From: Eutreptiella sp. 'Long Island Sound 2002'
Taxonomy: Eukaryota; Euglenozoa; Euglenophyceae; Eutreptiales; Eutreptiaceae
NCBI GenBank assembly: GCA_964036045.1
Contig: OZ038385.1
Span: 28,790,853-28,854,852 of the forward strand
DNA: 64,000 bases
Direction of reading: 5' to 3'
How positions within the stretch are numbered: position 1 is the first letter of the stretch; each line of letters opens with the position of its first letter. Of this stretch, positions 10,101-20,790 are shown in pieces. The notes beneath the pieces are model-generated. The model searched no databases. It saw only the letters and a program-made list of their open reading frames with translations, and was not told the DNA's origin. A program made the translations under genes and the position numbers.

Positions 10101-11451
10101 GAGTCTCGCGGCGGAGTTTGGCCTCTGCCTCCTCCATTGCGGCGGCGGTGGCTGCGGCAGCTCGCGCTTCGGCTTCCTCACGAGCACGAGCCGCCTCGGC
10201 TTCCCGGGCCTGCTGCAGCCGCGCCTTCTGCGCTTCCAACGCTGCCAGCTCCGCCTCCGTCTTGGCCTTCTCCTCAGCGACCTTCCGTCGCGCGGCCTCG
10301 ATGGCTTCCTTCTTGGCGGCGTCCTCCTGGGCCTTAGCCGTTGCTTCGGCGTGGGCCTTTTCCTCCGCCTCCTTCTTTGCCCTCTCTTGGGCAAGCGCCT
10401 CTTCCAGCGCCTTCACCTCGGCCTCCTTGCAGGCAATGGCCTCCTGCGTCCGGCGGGCTTCCTCGTCGGTTGCCCTGATCCGGGCAGCCACTGCCTCATG
10501 GGCGGCCGCAGCCGTGAGACCGGCCGCGATGGCTGCCACTTTCGAGGCGTGGTAGTCCATGCCTCTGCCCCACTCGGTGGCCTCCTCATGGGCGATGCCG
10601 ACGGCGCCCTCCACGGCAGCGTTCCGCTGCGTGGCCCGTTGCCGGGCAACCCGAAGGTTGCAGGGCACCCTACAGACGCGCTCACAGGCGCGCGCCACGT
10701 CCCTTTGGGCGGGAGCGGCGCTGCTGCTGGAGCTGGCCTGGTCGGCCGGCATCCTCCCGCGGTGGGCCGACTCCACGTCGCTGCTGGGGCCTGCTGGGGC
10801 CTGCTGGGGCCTCAGGAGCAGCGGACGGGGCTTGGCCCTGGTCTGCTTGGCGACTTCCATGAAGTCACCAAGGGTGGCGTGGCCGGGGTGATGACCACCA
10901 TTCGCCCGTTGGGGACTGGGGGCTGGGGTTCCGCCCTTGGCGCCTTGGGCGGCTTCGGCGGCCAGGGACTCCTGGTACTCCCGCCACTTCCGGTCCCTCT
11001 TCTTGTCCCCGGCGGACCGCTTCTCCTTCGCCGGAGACGCGCTGCTGCTGCCCTGCAGCCTGCGCTCGCTCCCCGGTTCCGGGAAGTTCTTCTCGATCAT
11101 GTCCCACAGGGAGACATTGATCGAGGCGCCCGACGGGTAGGCGTTGGGGTCCTCGTCCTCCTCGATCCCGTCGGGGCGCAGCCCTTCGCCGGGCCTGTCC
11201 GGCCGGGTCCAGGTCCGCCAGCGCTTGCGGCGGAAGCGCCACTCGTAGCCTTCCGCCCGCAGCCACTCCTCCACTGCCCGCAGGCGGTCCTCCCCCATGT
11301 CCTCGCGGAGCTCGAAGCTCCCGGGCATGCCGCCTTCACACTGGGGGTGGCTGTGGCGGTAGTCCTGGTCCCAGACCAACCCACGCAGCAGGCGTGCCGC
11401 ATGGGGGTGGGGCCGCGGCCACGTCCTACCCGCTTCTTGCCAATTCACCAT
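7150..11451 (-). CDS. gag: Element A Gag (capsid and nucleocapsid)
   Basis: The frame is open from 11493, but its first codon there is GTG. The first ATG, at 11451-11449, sits in a good initiation context (GCTGCCATGG), giving about 1433 residues, long for Gag. Visible parts: an Ala/Glu/Lys-rich coiled coil (about 316-455), a Pro/Gly-rich linker (about 597-660), a retrotransposon capsid-like region (about 960-1105, from YDGNPLNLDRFLEKLDDWG), an Asp run, and a zinc knuckle near residue 1305 with spacing CX2CX8HX4C, four residues longer in the loop than the usual CX2CX4HX4C. The frame ends at a TAG that lies in frame with protease. Gag assembles the virus-like particle and packages element RNA in the cytoplasm. 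Confidence 0.88.
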   Translation of the reverse strand: MVNWQEAGRTWPRPHPHAARLLRGLVWDQDYRHSHPQCEGGMPGSFELREDMGEDRLRAVEEWLRAEGYEWRFRRKRWRTWTRPDRPGEGLRPDGIEEDEDPNAYPSGASINVSLWDMIEKNFPEPGSERRLQGSSSASPAKEKRSAGDKKRDRKWREYQESLAAEAAQGAKGGTPAPSPQRANGGHHPGHATLGDFMEVAKQTRAKPRPLLLRPQQAPAGPSSDVESAHRGRMPADQASSSSSAAPAQRDVARACERVCRVPCNLRVARQRATQRNAAVEGAVGIAHEEATEWGRGMDYHASKVAAIAAGLTAAAAHEAVAARIRATDEEARRTQEAIACKEAEVKALEEALAQERAKKEAEEKAHAEATAKAQEDAAKKEAIEAARRKVAEEKAKTEAELAALEAQKARLQQAREAEAARAREEAEARAAAATAAAMEEAEAKLRRETPPRGSRVVTLRKLFEGDASSRMTLDEADAGSSGSSGHTAHRRRKGKGKTPERPRRPAGGHPHDSDPFFTASDGDERGRRHRQVVAWTGGGGGDVPMEPEGEDEDLPPPYRSSESSVTETPRWGDMDEDDDMDFGITRKRPSSDPPRRPGGDPPGPPGGGPSGPPGGRPPSGPPGGGPPGGGGPPGPGGPGGGPPGGPPGDPDDPPGNGDPDTTWRWIVYLRRRVQLLELEVDTGKGEMARISRVAARAQKELDIARAETKSLTNVVSGLQQRLDALEAPGSVGSDHPPLESGSSDDGWGPGPGPGRPHAPGGAPRSRPSASAPSLTAPSHRSAGRRNERVPPGSGSEEWRDEWLSAEYRNRRAPPRTPVRPRRPAPALEPIPMAGGRYGGLRDEVPRGDVEWDVGEGEDLDLDLEEFDISPPRGVRREAAERSRQRRDEDAYMDAVRTRLGYMEEPRRSHRDSMEEMDVAAVGVRGRGRWEPRSTSRPAFMVSKAADAAVWEDLKDIKPPMYDGNPLNLDRFLEKLDDWGLTVTEDLPPADAERYVFKRFRYRLPEVLGELYFVATKEGRIKTLKEAKKWLNEQERVDAPQVAAKRWKSIKLDHDRREIRLRDWRDFRGKYTLFRRNVEDWNEGDEQARLLSMLPEAWIKRVTKEESKRAKSDHTVKMMLPKEYHTNVVAWTKKNVSRDVKRHSLRNALLITVSGDREKTAMWRLDECELSGQTIRLQPIPARMSCDEILEWVGEEVLKEYRNLHHTRGLRSGDRDVNYVGEGPGGEAAMDPAGAGGDETLVDDDDDDEPAEVAVCAFVARNLSAGSKPGNWKPLQQGWRKREKRDPRRIGDPPLSFGEFIRAHPQGCFVCYGRKRGFNHDHRTCPVHKADTEAYKKAHGSKKRAPAGIWEAKVEVDRDELSKLVSQGTELTKEIQEIKRNWVPRSDNKNKENNQNNQNKDKDKKPTRSERRKKGVNDVEAEENTPSSTTDAP

Positions 11452-13479
11452 GGCAGCGGGGGCGTAGTTGGTCTTGAGGTCCTTGGTGTGCACTCGTTCA
11501 ACTCAACGAACTGGTGGTGGTTGTTGAGGCGGGTGCTGCAGCACTGGATTGGGAGTGCGGCTGGTGCTGGTCAGCCGGTGGTTGTGGAGGTGGTTGACGC
11601 GGCCTTGCTGGTCGGCCGATGGGACTCCGGGTCGGCCGATGGGGCTGATGCAGGAGTCCTGGTCTGTGCACCTCTTTCACGGTCGCTGCGCGGTCAGGGC
11701 GATGCTCTAGACGGCGCTGCGGGCTCCGTGACGAACTCGGCGCTGTCGCTGGGCGGCGCTGCGAGCCGCTGCGCTGCGCTGCGAGCTGCTGCGCTGCGCT
11801 GCGAGCTGCGAGCTGCGAGCTGCTGCGACGCGCTGCTCGGGGTTGGTGGCCCCGAGTGGCACGCGAGGGCTGGGTAACCCCGCGGCTGTGAAACGCTTTT
11901 GACGCGTTCCCGTGGGGGGCCGGCCACGGGACGCTGCGCCGACACGCACAGGTGAGCAGGCAGGCAAAGCACTACGCTCACAAGGGCATCAATACGCTCG
12001 TGTCATGTGACAAAGCGTTTCAGAATCCTTGCCACTCTGCAAAGAGGGAACAAAAGTATGTACAACAACACATCAGGATATGTACACATGGGGTTAAGAC
12101 TGGACTGGGGTAAGGGCATCACAGGACCATAGACACTCAGTCCCAACTCGTATCCCAATCCCAGGTCCGACCCTCTCAGTGGCTGATGGGGGCGGGGGCT
12201 CAAACTCAACCCATGCCCTGCTCAGTCCGGACCCTGAAACCCTGCCAATGGGAGAGGTGTCCCGCCTAGCCACAGGCGAGTTCCTAGGAACCAAGGGCTC
12301 CGAGGTCAACCGACAGTGGCTCCCCATGCTCCCTTAGCGGCAGGTCCCAACTCCTCTCTGAGCCAGAGATATGGCCCCGCCATTATCACCCAGGAGTTGG
12401 TAGCTGAAAATGGGCTGTTTCAGCCCAAACTGAAATCAACTCAAAAATCCCCAAAATTGACCTCTCGTCCGGACCCACCAGAGGTAGGGACGAGGCAACT
12501 GACCTTATGCCCTTCGACTACGAACTCCCTGGAGCCCTCACCCACCCTGGTTCCCTCTGAGGTCCCGGCATCAGGGCAACACGGATGAGTCAAGTGGGGT
12601 CATGATGCCAAAATAACCAAAATTGGCGTCATTCCCACGCGTGGCTCGCCCGGCCAAGGTAAGGCCAATGGCCCACAGGGTAGGAGGCAGGACCTAGGAC
12701 TCAAATCTGAGTGTACAACTTGAAATTAGGTCCGGGCTCCTTATGGGCTTAGAGGAATGGGGCCGCCAAATGACCACACGGAAGGGGGAAATTGGGGTCC
12801 CAAAGTGGGGTCATTTTGGCTGCCTGAAATGAGCCAAAATTCGGGGCGCTCCCAATAGTATATCTCCACGCCGGCTTGGAGATCAGATCCGCCATTCCAT
12901 ACGCGATCCATCGGGAGGCCAACTGAGACTCCCTTGCCCTTGGCTCTCAAAGATCTCCATGTCACTCGGCGTGGTGACAATCCCAATTGGGTCCACAAAT
13001 GCCAAAATGGCAAAATTGCCCACACTCACTTTGGGCTAGCGCCTTAACGAAGGTTGCTCCGCTTCGCCCACGTGGTGTGTGAACCATGGGGACCAATATG
13101 CATAACACCCACGTCATATATGGTCCATTGGTCCATGCGTCCGGCGTGCACGGGTGGGCTCAACATAGTGCACGGCGGGCAACAAAAGTGGAAAGTTGCT
13201 CAAAATGGTCAAAAATGCGCACACTCATGGGTAGGGCAAATAAGGCACATGCCCGACTCGGACCGGAGCGTGCCATAGGATTGGTATCAAGTCATATGTG
13301 TCCAACATATCTTTTGGGCGTCGCCCAACTCCTCCGGTATTGGGAATGGCAGGGTCGCCAAGTGAGCCCATGATTTGGGATAGTCCCAAATTGCCAACAT
13401 GGCGGCCACGGTGTGCCAAGCCCAAGAGGAGTTATTCGCCGGGCCCAAGATATGTTGGGCACCGAAGTATGTACCCTCA
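11452..13479. other. Unassigned stretch between element A and the diverged repeat family
   Basis: No gene is supported. A GCTGC/GAGCTGC simple repeat lies at about 11755-11830. From about 12600 the text is rich in NCCAAAATGGC-type words like those at the edge of the dispersed repeat starting near 13480, so part of it may belong to that repeat. The long plus-strand frame at 10351-11877 is mostly the antisense of gag. Confidence 0.4.
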
Positions 13480-14727
13480 TATCATACTTGGGTCATGATG
13501 TCAATTGAGCGCAACGTTGAAATACAAGGTCGCCACTTGACATCATGACGGGCCAAAAACGGCAAAATTGGCACAAAGACACACAAAAGTGCATTGAAAG
13601 GTGCACAATTATATTATAATATCTTCGGCTTGGATCGTGCAATTAACTAATCCTTCTAAACACAATGACTTGACACCAATAACCTTCGATTCCACATATG
13701 TGCTCCACTTGGGGCGCCTTGAAAGGTTACGAGCGCTACTTCCCAAGTGGGCACATGAAAATATGGAAAATTGCAAAATACACACCTTGCTCCCAACGCA
13801 TCGCTTCGGGATCACCACACAAGCTTCCCTTCACGAAGGTTAGCCTTGCAATTGATCGTGGGGAGTATGGAGAAGGGGCTTACACAATATGAGGTCCATT
13901 GGCGGGTTCGGCTTGGAGTGATGGACCCGCCAACACGCACACAACACATGGCACATACCACATATTGCCCAAAAAGGTAGCTCCGCCCACGATATGTCAT
14001 GCCCCTCCAAGGGCATAACTTTGTGTCAATCGCTCATAGGAACTCAAGGAGAGTTCCTATGCAACACCAACACTTGCGCGCTACACTCGAAAGTTACCTT
14101 AACGCACGCAATGTCATGGCCAAAGAGTTATAACGCAAACTCTACCCTCTTGACCATGATCCATTACACTAGCGCGCACGTGTGGAAACGCAAGGCATAT
14201 GATGCTTTCTAAATTACGTCGGGAGTATTGTGAATACATCCCACGTTTCCTTATTGTCATTCCTCGCAAGCGGCACGAAATATGACCTTCACAAGTGGCC
14301 TCACGAATCAACTTTGTTTTGCCCATATCTTTAAGACAAATGGAGGGCAAGAGGAAAGGAAAGTTGATTCGTGCATAGGGAAGCACGTAGGTCCACTCGA
14401 AAGAGGTCAAATCAAGTGCGGGGATGTCGAAGTCAAAAATCCGATTTCGACATCCTGAAAAATTCGGATTAAGGTTGCGAGTGTAAGATATGAAAATTGC
14501 GGAAGCATCCATGCAGTTCCTGACGACTTTGGAGCCTTCATGACGGATAGCGTTAAAATTTCCATTAATTACAGTTAAACTGGCGGTTATGGTAAAGTCG
14601 CGATCCAACCGCCAGCAGTCAAAACAGTGAATATCAGAACGGAAGCGTAAAAATTGACGGAAACAATATGGAAATAAAACCCTGTTGATTCCTGATATTC
14701 TGATATGCAAATCTCCGCTGGCGGTGC
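13480..14727. repeat. Diverged dispersed repeat, copy 1
   Basis: Shares many blocks in the same order and orientation with about 53960-55592: GGCATAAC near a CATGCCCCTCCAAGG block, CTACCCTCTTGACCAT, GTGGCCTCACGAATCA, ATCAAGTGCGG.GATGTCGAAGTC, ATGAAAATTGCGGAAGCA, and CCCTGTTGATTCCTGATATT near the right end. Identity is clearly below that of the LTR pairs, so these are old copies. No coding frame, LTR or terminal inverted repeat is evident. The left boundary is approximate. Confidence 0.75.
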
Positions 14728-14803
14728 ATCGGTTGCCGATGCGGGGCTTTACGGCACGGAACACGCTCCCGCCGGGCTCGCACCGGGCGTCAACGGGCGC
14801 CTA

Positions 14804-14883
14804 CCGTACATGGGGTTAGTGGACCGGAGACCGGTCTTCCCTTCCGTACTTGGGGTTAGTGGACCGGAGACTGGTTGTATGCC
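14804..14883. repeat. 40-bp tandem duplication (2 copies)
   Basis: CCGTACATGGGGTTAGTGGA at 14804 and CCGTACTTGGGGTTAGTGGA at 14844, both followed by CCGGAGAC(C/T)GGT, with period 40 bp. The second copy decays after about 30 bp. Confidence 0.8.
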
Positions 14884-15616
14884 GTAACCTAGCCATGGGG
14901 TTCTGGGTACCGCTTCAGTACAGGGAAAGCGTCACAGCGTGTGAATGCCTCGATTAGGCACATGCATCGCGGGCACAGCGCATATTCTAACCCTACGTGC
15001 GCGCTGCGCGCTCCATTCGCATCGCATACCTTTCATTCCTGTTTTGACCTGTGCAGAGCACGAGGAAGGAACACCGGAACCCCCAACGAACACAGCGTTG
15101 ACAACCCTAACGTTTTGACGAAACAACCAACACGGACGCAATACGTACGTGTGAGATGACACTGACATACCTGAGAGGTGGGTTGTTGACCTGCTCTGTT
15201 GTGTGGGTTGAATTTGAATACTTTTCTCTGAAGTTTATGAAAATTTTGATGCAACTGTCCAAAAATTTCCTTTAGAACTTTAAAAACTACGGCTCATACC
15301 TTCTTTTTCAAAAGCCGTTTACGCTTGCGCAACCCTGTTTTTGAAGTCCACTTCCTTTGCGCTTGTCTGCGACTTTGAGTAATGTGTAAAAATGACCATT
15401 TCCGGCGTGGTTTCGTCGATTTTTAACGATTTTACTTGCTAAATCGCAACCCCTTCCGCTAAACCGCAGGAATCACTCCCTGTCGGTTACATTTTCTATT
15501 TTTTCCAGCTCCTGGAGGTTTGTGTCCTCCATTGGGAGTATTGCTCCGCCCTGGCCCTTGGTCAGGACGTTTACTAAAACGCTGTTTATACAGCGATAGC
15601 CGTCCGCATTAGAGCG
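14884..15616. other. Unassigned stretch
   Basis: No gene or repeat that I can support; short frames only. Confidence 0.4.
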
Positions 15617-15689
15617 TTCGACTGTACCCCAGTGGGCAAGCACATGTACTCTAGGGAGGGAGTCCTGGGTTCAAACCCCACTGCACCCA
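15617..15689 (+). repeat. tRNA-like (SINE-head-like) sequence
   Basis: A box-B-like GGTTCAAACCC (15668-15678) lies 43 bp after a box-A-like TACCCCAGTGGGC (15624-15636), the spacing of an internal pol III promoter. The 3' end CTGCACCCA resembles an acceptor arm, but the 5' side does not pair with it, so this is not a working tRNA gene. It may be the head of a tRNA-derived SINE. A related tRNA-like sequence occurs inside both LTRs of element D. Confidence 0.45.
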
Positions 15690-15917
15690 AACTTTTTCCA
15701 AAAGTTTTCGTCGCACGCCGGCGATTTTTGAGGAATGCCCCATCGAAGGGACATCATTCACGGTACATTGCACTGTTTTTCAAGGGTACCTACAGTGTGA
15801 TACGCTTCTATGAACTGATGAGGATGTTTTTGGTAAGTTTAATGCATTTTCTGAGGTAATTTTGGGAATTTTTGAGCCTTTTTCCTTGGTCCTACTAGCT
15901 TAGCTAACTAGTACTCC

Positions 15918-15937
15918 AGGGGGGAGTAAGAAAAAGT
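15918..15937 (+). other. Polypurine tract and LTR start like those of element D
   Basis: Nineteen bases, GGGGGGAGTAAGAAAAAGT, match exactly the junction of polypurine tract and 3' LTR start in element D (minus strand, 42670-42652). The sequence after it is not closely similar to D's LTR, so it would be a different LTR of the same general design, in plus orientation. No gene is evident from here to about 16612. Confidence 0.4.
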
Positions 15938-16612
15938 CACTGCCATGTCTTTCTTGGAGGGCTTGATCCAGGCCAAGCCCCCCTAAAACCCTTTTGTTGA
16001 TGCTAAGACAAACTTAAGTGTTTTTATCTCTCTTTTGTTGCCTAAAGTACACTTTTTCAAAGTAACTAGGGTTGTGACCCTAGCCCCCCATGAAGGTCAC
16101 CCCTACCACTCAACTGAGCGGAGGTACCTTCCTTAATGGGGGATATACCGAAATAAAATAGGCATTTCATGCTTTAGGCCTTGGAGGTTAAGCCTAGTGG
16201 TCTCCCACCCCAAGACCCCTATACTCAATTGTTTCTACCACTTATTGTGGTCCTACTTTGTAACTGTTTCTGAATTCAGTTGCTTGGCCAAGTCATTTTC
16301 TGTGTGGTCCTGACATCTATGCCCCACATTCCTAACCAGCACCATTTCACCCAAAAGAGTGCACATGAAGTGCCTAATGCTATCTCTGAGGCAAGAGTCA
16401 GACCAATTTTCATATAAAATCTTTTGTATTCTCCATTTGTGATTGAATCTTTGTGTATAAACCTGCTTTGTCTATCTGCAGCCCTTCTGTGTTAGACTGG
16501 ATTCCAAAACCAATCATTGATTCGATCCACATCCTGTTCTTGCTCTACTTGCTGCTTTGGTTTGGGTTTTCAACTACAAAACCTGCAGGATTTCATCAAA
16601 ATATCTAGGGCA

Positions 16613-17470
16613 TAAATCAAGGAAGGACGATTCTCTTTGGATCCTCAATGGTTTCACCACATTTTGGATTGGGCTGGAGATGAATTTCAACCCCAGCGCT
16701 ACCCATTTGCAGATCCGCGCTCGACTACTAAGGTCAAGCGCCCCGGAAAGCGCGCCGGGGTATGGGTCAACACTCCTAAAGGTGGAGCTGCATTCACGCA
16801 AGGTTTGAACAAGCCTTGGCATGATGACACCATATTTGTCACGTGCCCGCATAAAGTTCTGCAACAAGATGCAGAGAAAGCGATATGGGAAGGAAGTCGA
16901 GGGATCATGATTCTTCCCCGCCATAAAAACAAAGAATGGTTTTGGGGACTCGGTGAAATGACGGTTGATTGGTGGGATTTGTTGCACGATACATTGTGTT
17001 TCCGTGATGAGGGAGGTACGCCTCATTCTCCTGGGAAATAAGGTGCAAGAGTTATTTTTTTTGATGCCTTGGGGGCTGATCAAGAAGGGTTGGGACAAAC
17101 GGATTTCAAGAAATCACATGTTGATCCCCCTCCTCAAGATCATCGGAACCGGCCGGGTCGTCGCTCGACAGCTTGGTCCAAGAATTTTTGGGAAGCCTCA
17201 ACGAAAATGAAATCTCATGCGCCCCCATGTGTCACCTCCCCTCGCAGACCCGTAGGGATGAGTCGGAAAGCGTGGAAGGTCCAGCATGTTTCAGCTGCGG
17301 CTAGAGGGCTTATACCCTTGCCGCCCGATTCCATTCTAAATTCCATTCCCCCTCGCTCAGCAGTCATGTCTCAAGAACATGATTCCATTCTTGATTCCAT
17401 TCTCCCTTGCTCACCAGTCATGTCTCAAGAAAATGATTCCATGACCAAGTTAAGAGCTCAGGAACAAGAG
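16613..17470 (+). pseudogene. Element B Dam-like domain (broken)
   Basis: The frame starts after a TAA (GRFSLDPQWFHHILDWAGD), followed by YPFADPRST, VWVNTPKGG at the catalytic-motif position (NTPK, not NPPF), IFVTCPHKVLQ, a strand GIMILPRHKNKEWFW and, after an in-frame TAA at 17039-17041, the closing ARVIFFDALG. This matches the domain order in A, C, D and E. A linker with two DSIL-type direct repeats (17323-17440) leads towards RT. Confidence 0.55.
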
Positions 17471-17489
17471 CAATCTCTGGATCGGCTGG

Positions 17490-18350
17490 TTGAAAGAGTA
17501 TGCATTGAACAAAAGTGTGGTAGTCCTTTTCCCTCCCTCTGATCTTCCTGAAGTGTGTGAGCCTCGAATTTCAAAGGGCTCGTTTGTGCATCGGAGAACA
17601 AAAAAGGTCTCACTTCAAGACAGGATCTCTGATTGGAGTAAAGATTTAGAACATGCCTCTCCCAGAGAGTTGACTTCAGAGGAGTTTCAAACTTTGTCTC
17701 TCAAGGCGAATGATCGCCCTTTGTTTCTTTCAGGTATCTCAGGTGATCCAGTTACCATATTCAGGACGAGGGATAGGTGTGTGCGTTCTGTGATTGAGGC
17801 GGATGCTGAACATCCACATTGCCAAGAGTATAGGGATTGGATTTACAACCGATTCAAAGATACCGTGTTCAAGGAAGGAGGTAATCATTGGTCCGAGATT
17901 GAAAAAAACATGGACAAACGGGGTCCCAATGGGATTTGTGTCTTGGAGCCAATTCCGGATGCTAAGCCGAAGGCTGACAAGCCCATTCGTGCAGTTGGCC
18001 TTAGGGAAGAGGCCATGCGTGAAAAAAAAAAGAGTTTCAAGAAAAGGCCTGGATTGTGCCCACCCAATCCCATCGGGTCAGCCGGGGGTTTCTTGTGCCA
18101 AAGCCTGGCACAAATAAATGGCGACTCGTCATTGATTATCGGTACGTGAACACGCAACTCCGCGGCTGCGAGTTCCCGTTGCCGGTAATCGATGACTTGT
18201 TTGTCCAACAGGCTGGAAACCAGCTCTGGACCCTCCTAAACCTCGAGGATGGGTTCCACCAAATGCCTCTTAGTGAGTGCTGTAGGCAATACACTGCCTT
18301 CTGTACTCCTTTTTGGGTATTTGAGTGGAGGGTCCTGCCCATGGGGGTGA
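17490..18350 (+). pseudogene. pol: Element B reverse transcriptase, N-terminal half (broken)
   Basis: The frame from 17490 holds the pre-RT region. After a shift in the A-run near 18025, the RT proper reads in another frame: SRGFLVPKPGTNKWRLVIDY, then LWTLLNLEDGFHQMPLSE, FCTPF and FEWRVLPMGV, where it is cut by transposon T at 18351. The frame resumes at 24975 beyond T (KVGPQAFQRMM). T plus its 2-bp duplication is 6624 bp, a multiple of three. Confidence 0.85.
18349..18350. other. Target-site duplication GA of transposon T (left)
   Basis: GA occurs here and at 24973-24974. Only a 2-bp duplication restores the RT reading frame and residues. Confidence 0.8.
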
Positions 18351-18384
18351 TATGGTGAGCATAACCTGGCATACCAGGAATACC
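18351..18384 (+). repeat. Transposon T left terminal inverted repeat
   Basis: 34 bp starting TATGGTGAGCATA, matching the reverse complement of 24939-24972 with two mismatches (A/T at position 13, G/A at position 27). Confidence 0.92.
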
Positions 18385-18557
18385 TGGGAGTATACGGGTA
18401 AAAAAGGTGGTTTTGGGAGAAAGGGGTATGTGGCATGTACAGGTGGGTACGAATGTATAATGCGCAATGCATGCATAGGTGGGTTGGGGAATCCCTCTAG
18501 TTTGCCGATTGTGATGATCAATGTTGTGTTTGAAAATACCCCATTTTCGGCTCTTGG

Positions 18558-18653
18558 GATATACGGCCGTATACTCAAGGCTCCAATACCTCAGTATACG
18601 GCCGTATACTCTGGAGTATACGGCCGTATACTTAGAGTATACGGCCGTATACT
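18558..18653. repeat. Palindrome cluster P1 (4 sites)
   Basis: Four copies of the self-complementary TATACGGCCGTATA core, most extended to GTATACGGCCGTATAC, separated by 9-21 bp. It lies upstream of the dioxygenase-like gene, near T's left end. Confidence 0.95.
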
Positions 18654-18881
18654 GGGGGTATTTGTTTGCACCACGTGGTTGTTTCAAGTTGAAATATTCC
18701 ATTGTTTTGCCTTTTGTGCCCATCCTGTTGCATTCTTTGCCTTTGCCCCACAATTGCACACCACTTGAAACCAATCTAGGCTCATACTTCACTCAAGATT
18801 GCAATGTATGTCTCCATATGTGTCCATTCCAATCCATATTATGTTGCTTCTTGCTCTCCCAGGCCCTCTTTTTCTGCCACC

Positions 18882-20790
18882 ATGACTGATGCGGGGACTC
18901 ATGCCTTGTTGAAGAAGTGGGCCGATGCCGTAGCTCTCCGCGCAGTGCACAGAGGTGTTTACAGCCCCGACAGCACACGCACCGTGTCTTGGCCTTCTCT
19001 TGAGAATTGTGCTTGGTCCACCTTGCACACCCCTGTGGCCCTGGTGAAGCTAGCGCACCCCGGCGTTGCCCAACCCCACAGCCTCACTGACCCTTCGTTG
19101 TCGTTTTTTGACAACAACCCTAATCTGCAAGCTATTGTGTTGCAGCTCCATGATTCGGATGCCCGCGCTGTCGTGGAGCATGTTAAAAAAAGCTGTGGGG
19201 GGCCCAATAGGGGGATGAGTTTGTATTTGAGGGAACGGGAGATGCAGCATGGCTCTCCGGGGATTCATGTCTCGGGGGACGTGGCTGCTGGCTGGCGCAA
19301 ATGGGAGTGCAAGGCCCAGCAAGTGCAGCGGGGGCATTGGGAGGACACGGCCCCCCTTTTACTCCCTCCACTCCCAATCGCCATGGTCCTGGCATGCCGA
19401 TCTGGAGGGCCACACTCTCCCCACCTGGTACAAGGGTACTGGGATGCACCCCTCCCTTTTCTTCCCCCTCACCACCACCCCCCTTTTTGGTGTTGAACAC
19501 CATCGTGTCTCCATCCCCGTTGACGTCGTCGATCATCGTCATGTCGACGACCTCAAGGAATTGCCCCAATGGGGCCATGCTTCCCAATCTGGCTTCATTT
19601 CTGTCAATTGGATGGACAAGCTTCAGGATGAGTATGGGGAACTTAGGGCAGATGCGGGGCTCAATATTTTCAATGAGGATTGGCCTGCCGAGACTCGTGC
19701 AGGGGACAGTGACACCCACCGCACAATGACTCCAACGGAGGGGGGTGCAATGTACAGTTTCGCAAGGGAGGTCCTCATACCCCACTTGGAGACTCATTGG
19801 GGTTGGAACTGTCCGGTCGTGAATGTTACCACCTTTATTGTGGTGAAGGCCGGTACAATGGATGTGGAAAAAAAACAGTGTTGGCACCGTGACATTAACC
19901 CCAGCTATGTTGCCGGCCCGGACCAACACCATGTTATTTGCTTGTTTCCGATGTTCTCCCCCACACCCGATGATGGTTGTGCTGGGGATTTTGCGGTTAC
20001 ATCCCACACGGGCCTCCCCGACCCTTGGGTGGTGGCCCCAATGGCCCCATTGGACATCGGGGATGTGTGGTTGGGCAATGCACTGACTGTGCATCGCGGA
20101 GGTGTTTGCCCTACCACAAAAACCCATTGGCCCCGTGTTTTTGGTTTCTTTTCGGTTGGTACCTCCAGGTTGGACTACAACAACACTTGCCCTGTTGTTG
20201 TTCCCCCTTGGGCCTGCAAAGCGGCTGCATCCCCCGAAGGGTCTCAAGGCCCTCATGCCACTTGTGGTGCAGTTCGTTGTGAGGTGTTGTTGGATGTGAG
20301 TGATGCTACCACAGTGTTTTGTGTTACATGTGGTAACGTGCCATTGTGTGCCACCCAAGCTGTGGAGGGCCAGTGTGGTGCCTGTGCGGAGGGCGCTTGG
20401 AATCAGGGTGAGACAATGACGCAACACAGTGGTGTTGCATGGGGTCGTTGTCCGGCCCCACTGCAGTTCTACATGCCCGTTGATGGGGCTACTTTTTTTG
20501 CAGTTCATGAACATTCGTCCCCTAGCCCCCTTCGAGTTGGGGTTGAGGGTCACCCTTCATATGAGGAGTGCCCATTGCGGCAAATGCATGCTAACCCCTT
20601 GCCTTCTCTGGGCTCAGATGGCACTTTCCTTGCTTGTCCCCCCGGTTCATTGGTGGTTTCGCGGGGTTTGATTGGTGGTGTTGCTTTGGCTTCCACCGAT
20701 ACCACAATTGGCGGGGTTTGCATTGGTTTGCACTTGGGCACAAGCGCCAGCTCATGGATGTTGCACTGGCAGAGAGCTAACGTTGGGTGA
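18882..20790 (+). CDS. 2-oxoglutarate/Fe(II) dioxygenase-like protein of transposon T
   Basis: The start at 18882 has a strong context (GCCACCATGA) and lies just after a possible 3' splice site (CTCTCCCAG). The first part reads to about 19350, where a C6 run shifts the frame; the remainder runs from there to TGA 20788-20790. The dioxygenase signature is HRD (His at 19885, Asp at 19891), a distal His in GDVWLGNALTVHRGG (20092) and the oxoglutarate-binding Arg in WPRVFGFFSVG (20134), as in phytanoyl-CoA-hydroxylase and TET/JBP-type double-stranded beta-helix enzymes. A Cys-rich block follows (CVTCGNVPLC, then CGAC). The substrate is unknown. An enzyme acting on modified DNA bases is an attractive guess for a transposon, but it is only a guess. 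Confidence 0.62.

Larger units (their letters stand above)
3443..11451 (-). mobile_element. Element A: 3'-truncated Ty3/gypsy retrotransposon
   Basis: Minus-strand order is gag, UAG, protease, Dam-like domain, RT, RNase H. Integrase, chromodomain and 3' LTR are missing. Homology to element E ends at about 3612, just before the integrase zinc finger, and is replaced by the GGCTCC palindrome array. I found no initiator-Met primer-binding site or LTR between 11452 and 12000. A and E share gag, PR, Dam-like and RT sequence closely enough to be one family. There is one frameshift between PR and the Dam-like domain and two in-frame TAGs before RT, so this copy is probably dead. Confidence 0.9.

Noticed and set aside
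10351-11877. 508-codon plus-strand frame
   Set aside because: Mostly antisense of GC-rich element A gag; no domain, and skewed composition explains the openness.
11452-12000. 5' LTR and primer-binding site of element A
   Set aside because: No TGGTAGCAGAGG-like site and no second copy of this sequence; I could not support an LTR.
15617-15689. Functional tRNA gene
   Set aside because: Box A/B-like elements are present, but the acceptor 5' half does not pair with the 3' end; kept only as tRNA-like.
19183-20553. 456-codon minus-strand frame
   Set aside because: Antisense of the dioxygenase-like frame, which has ordered catalytic motifs; the minus reading has none.
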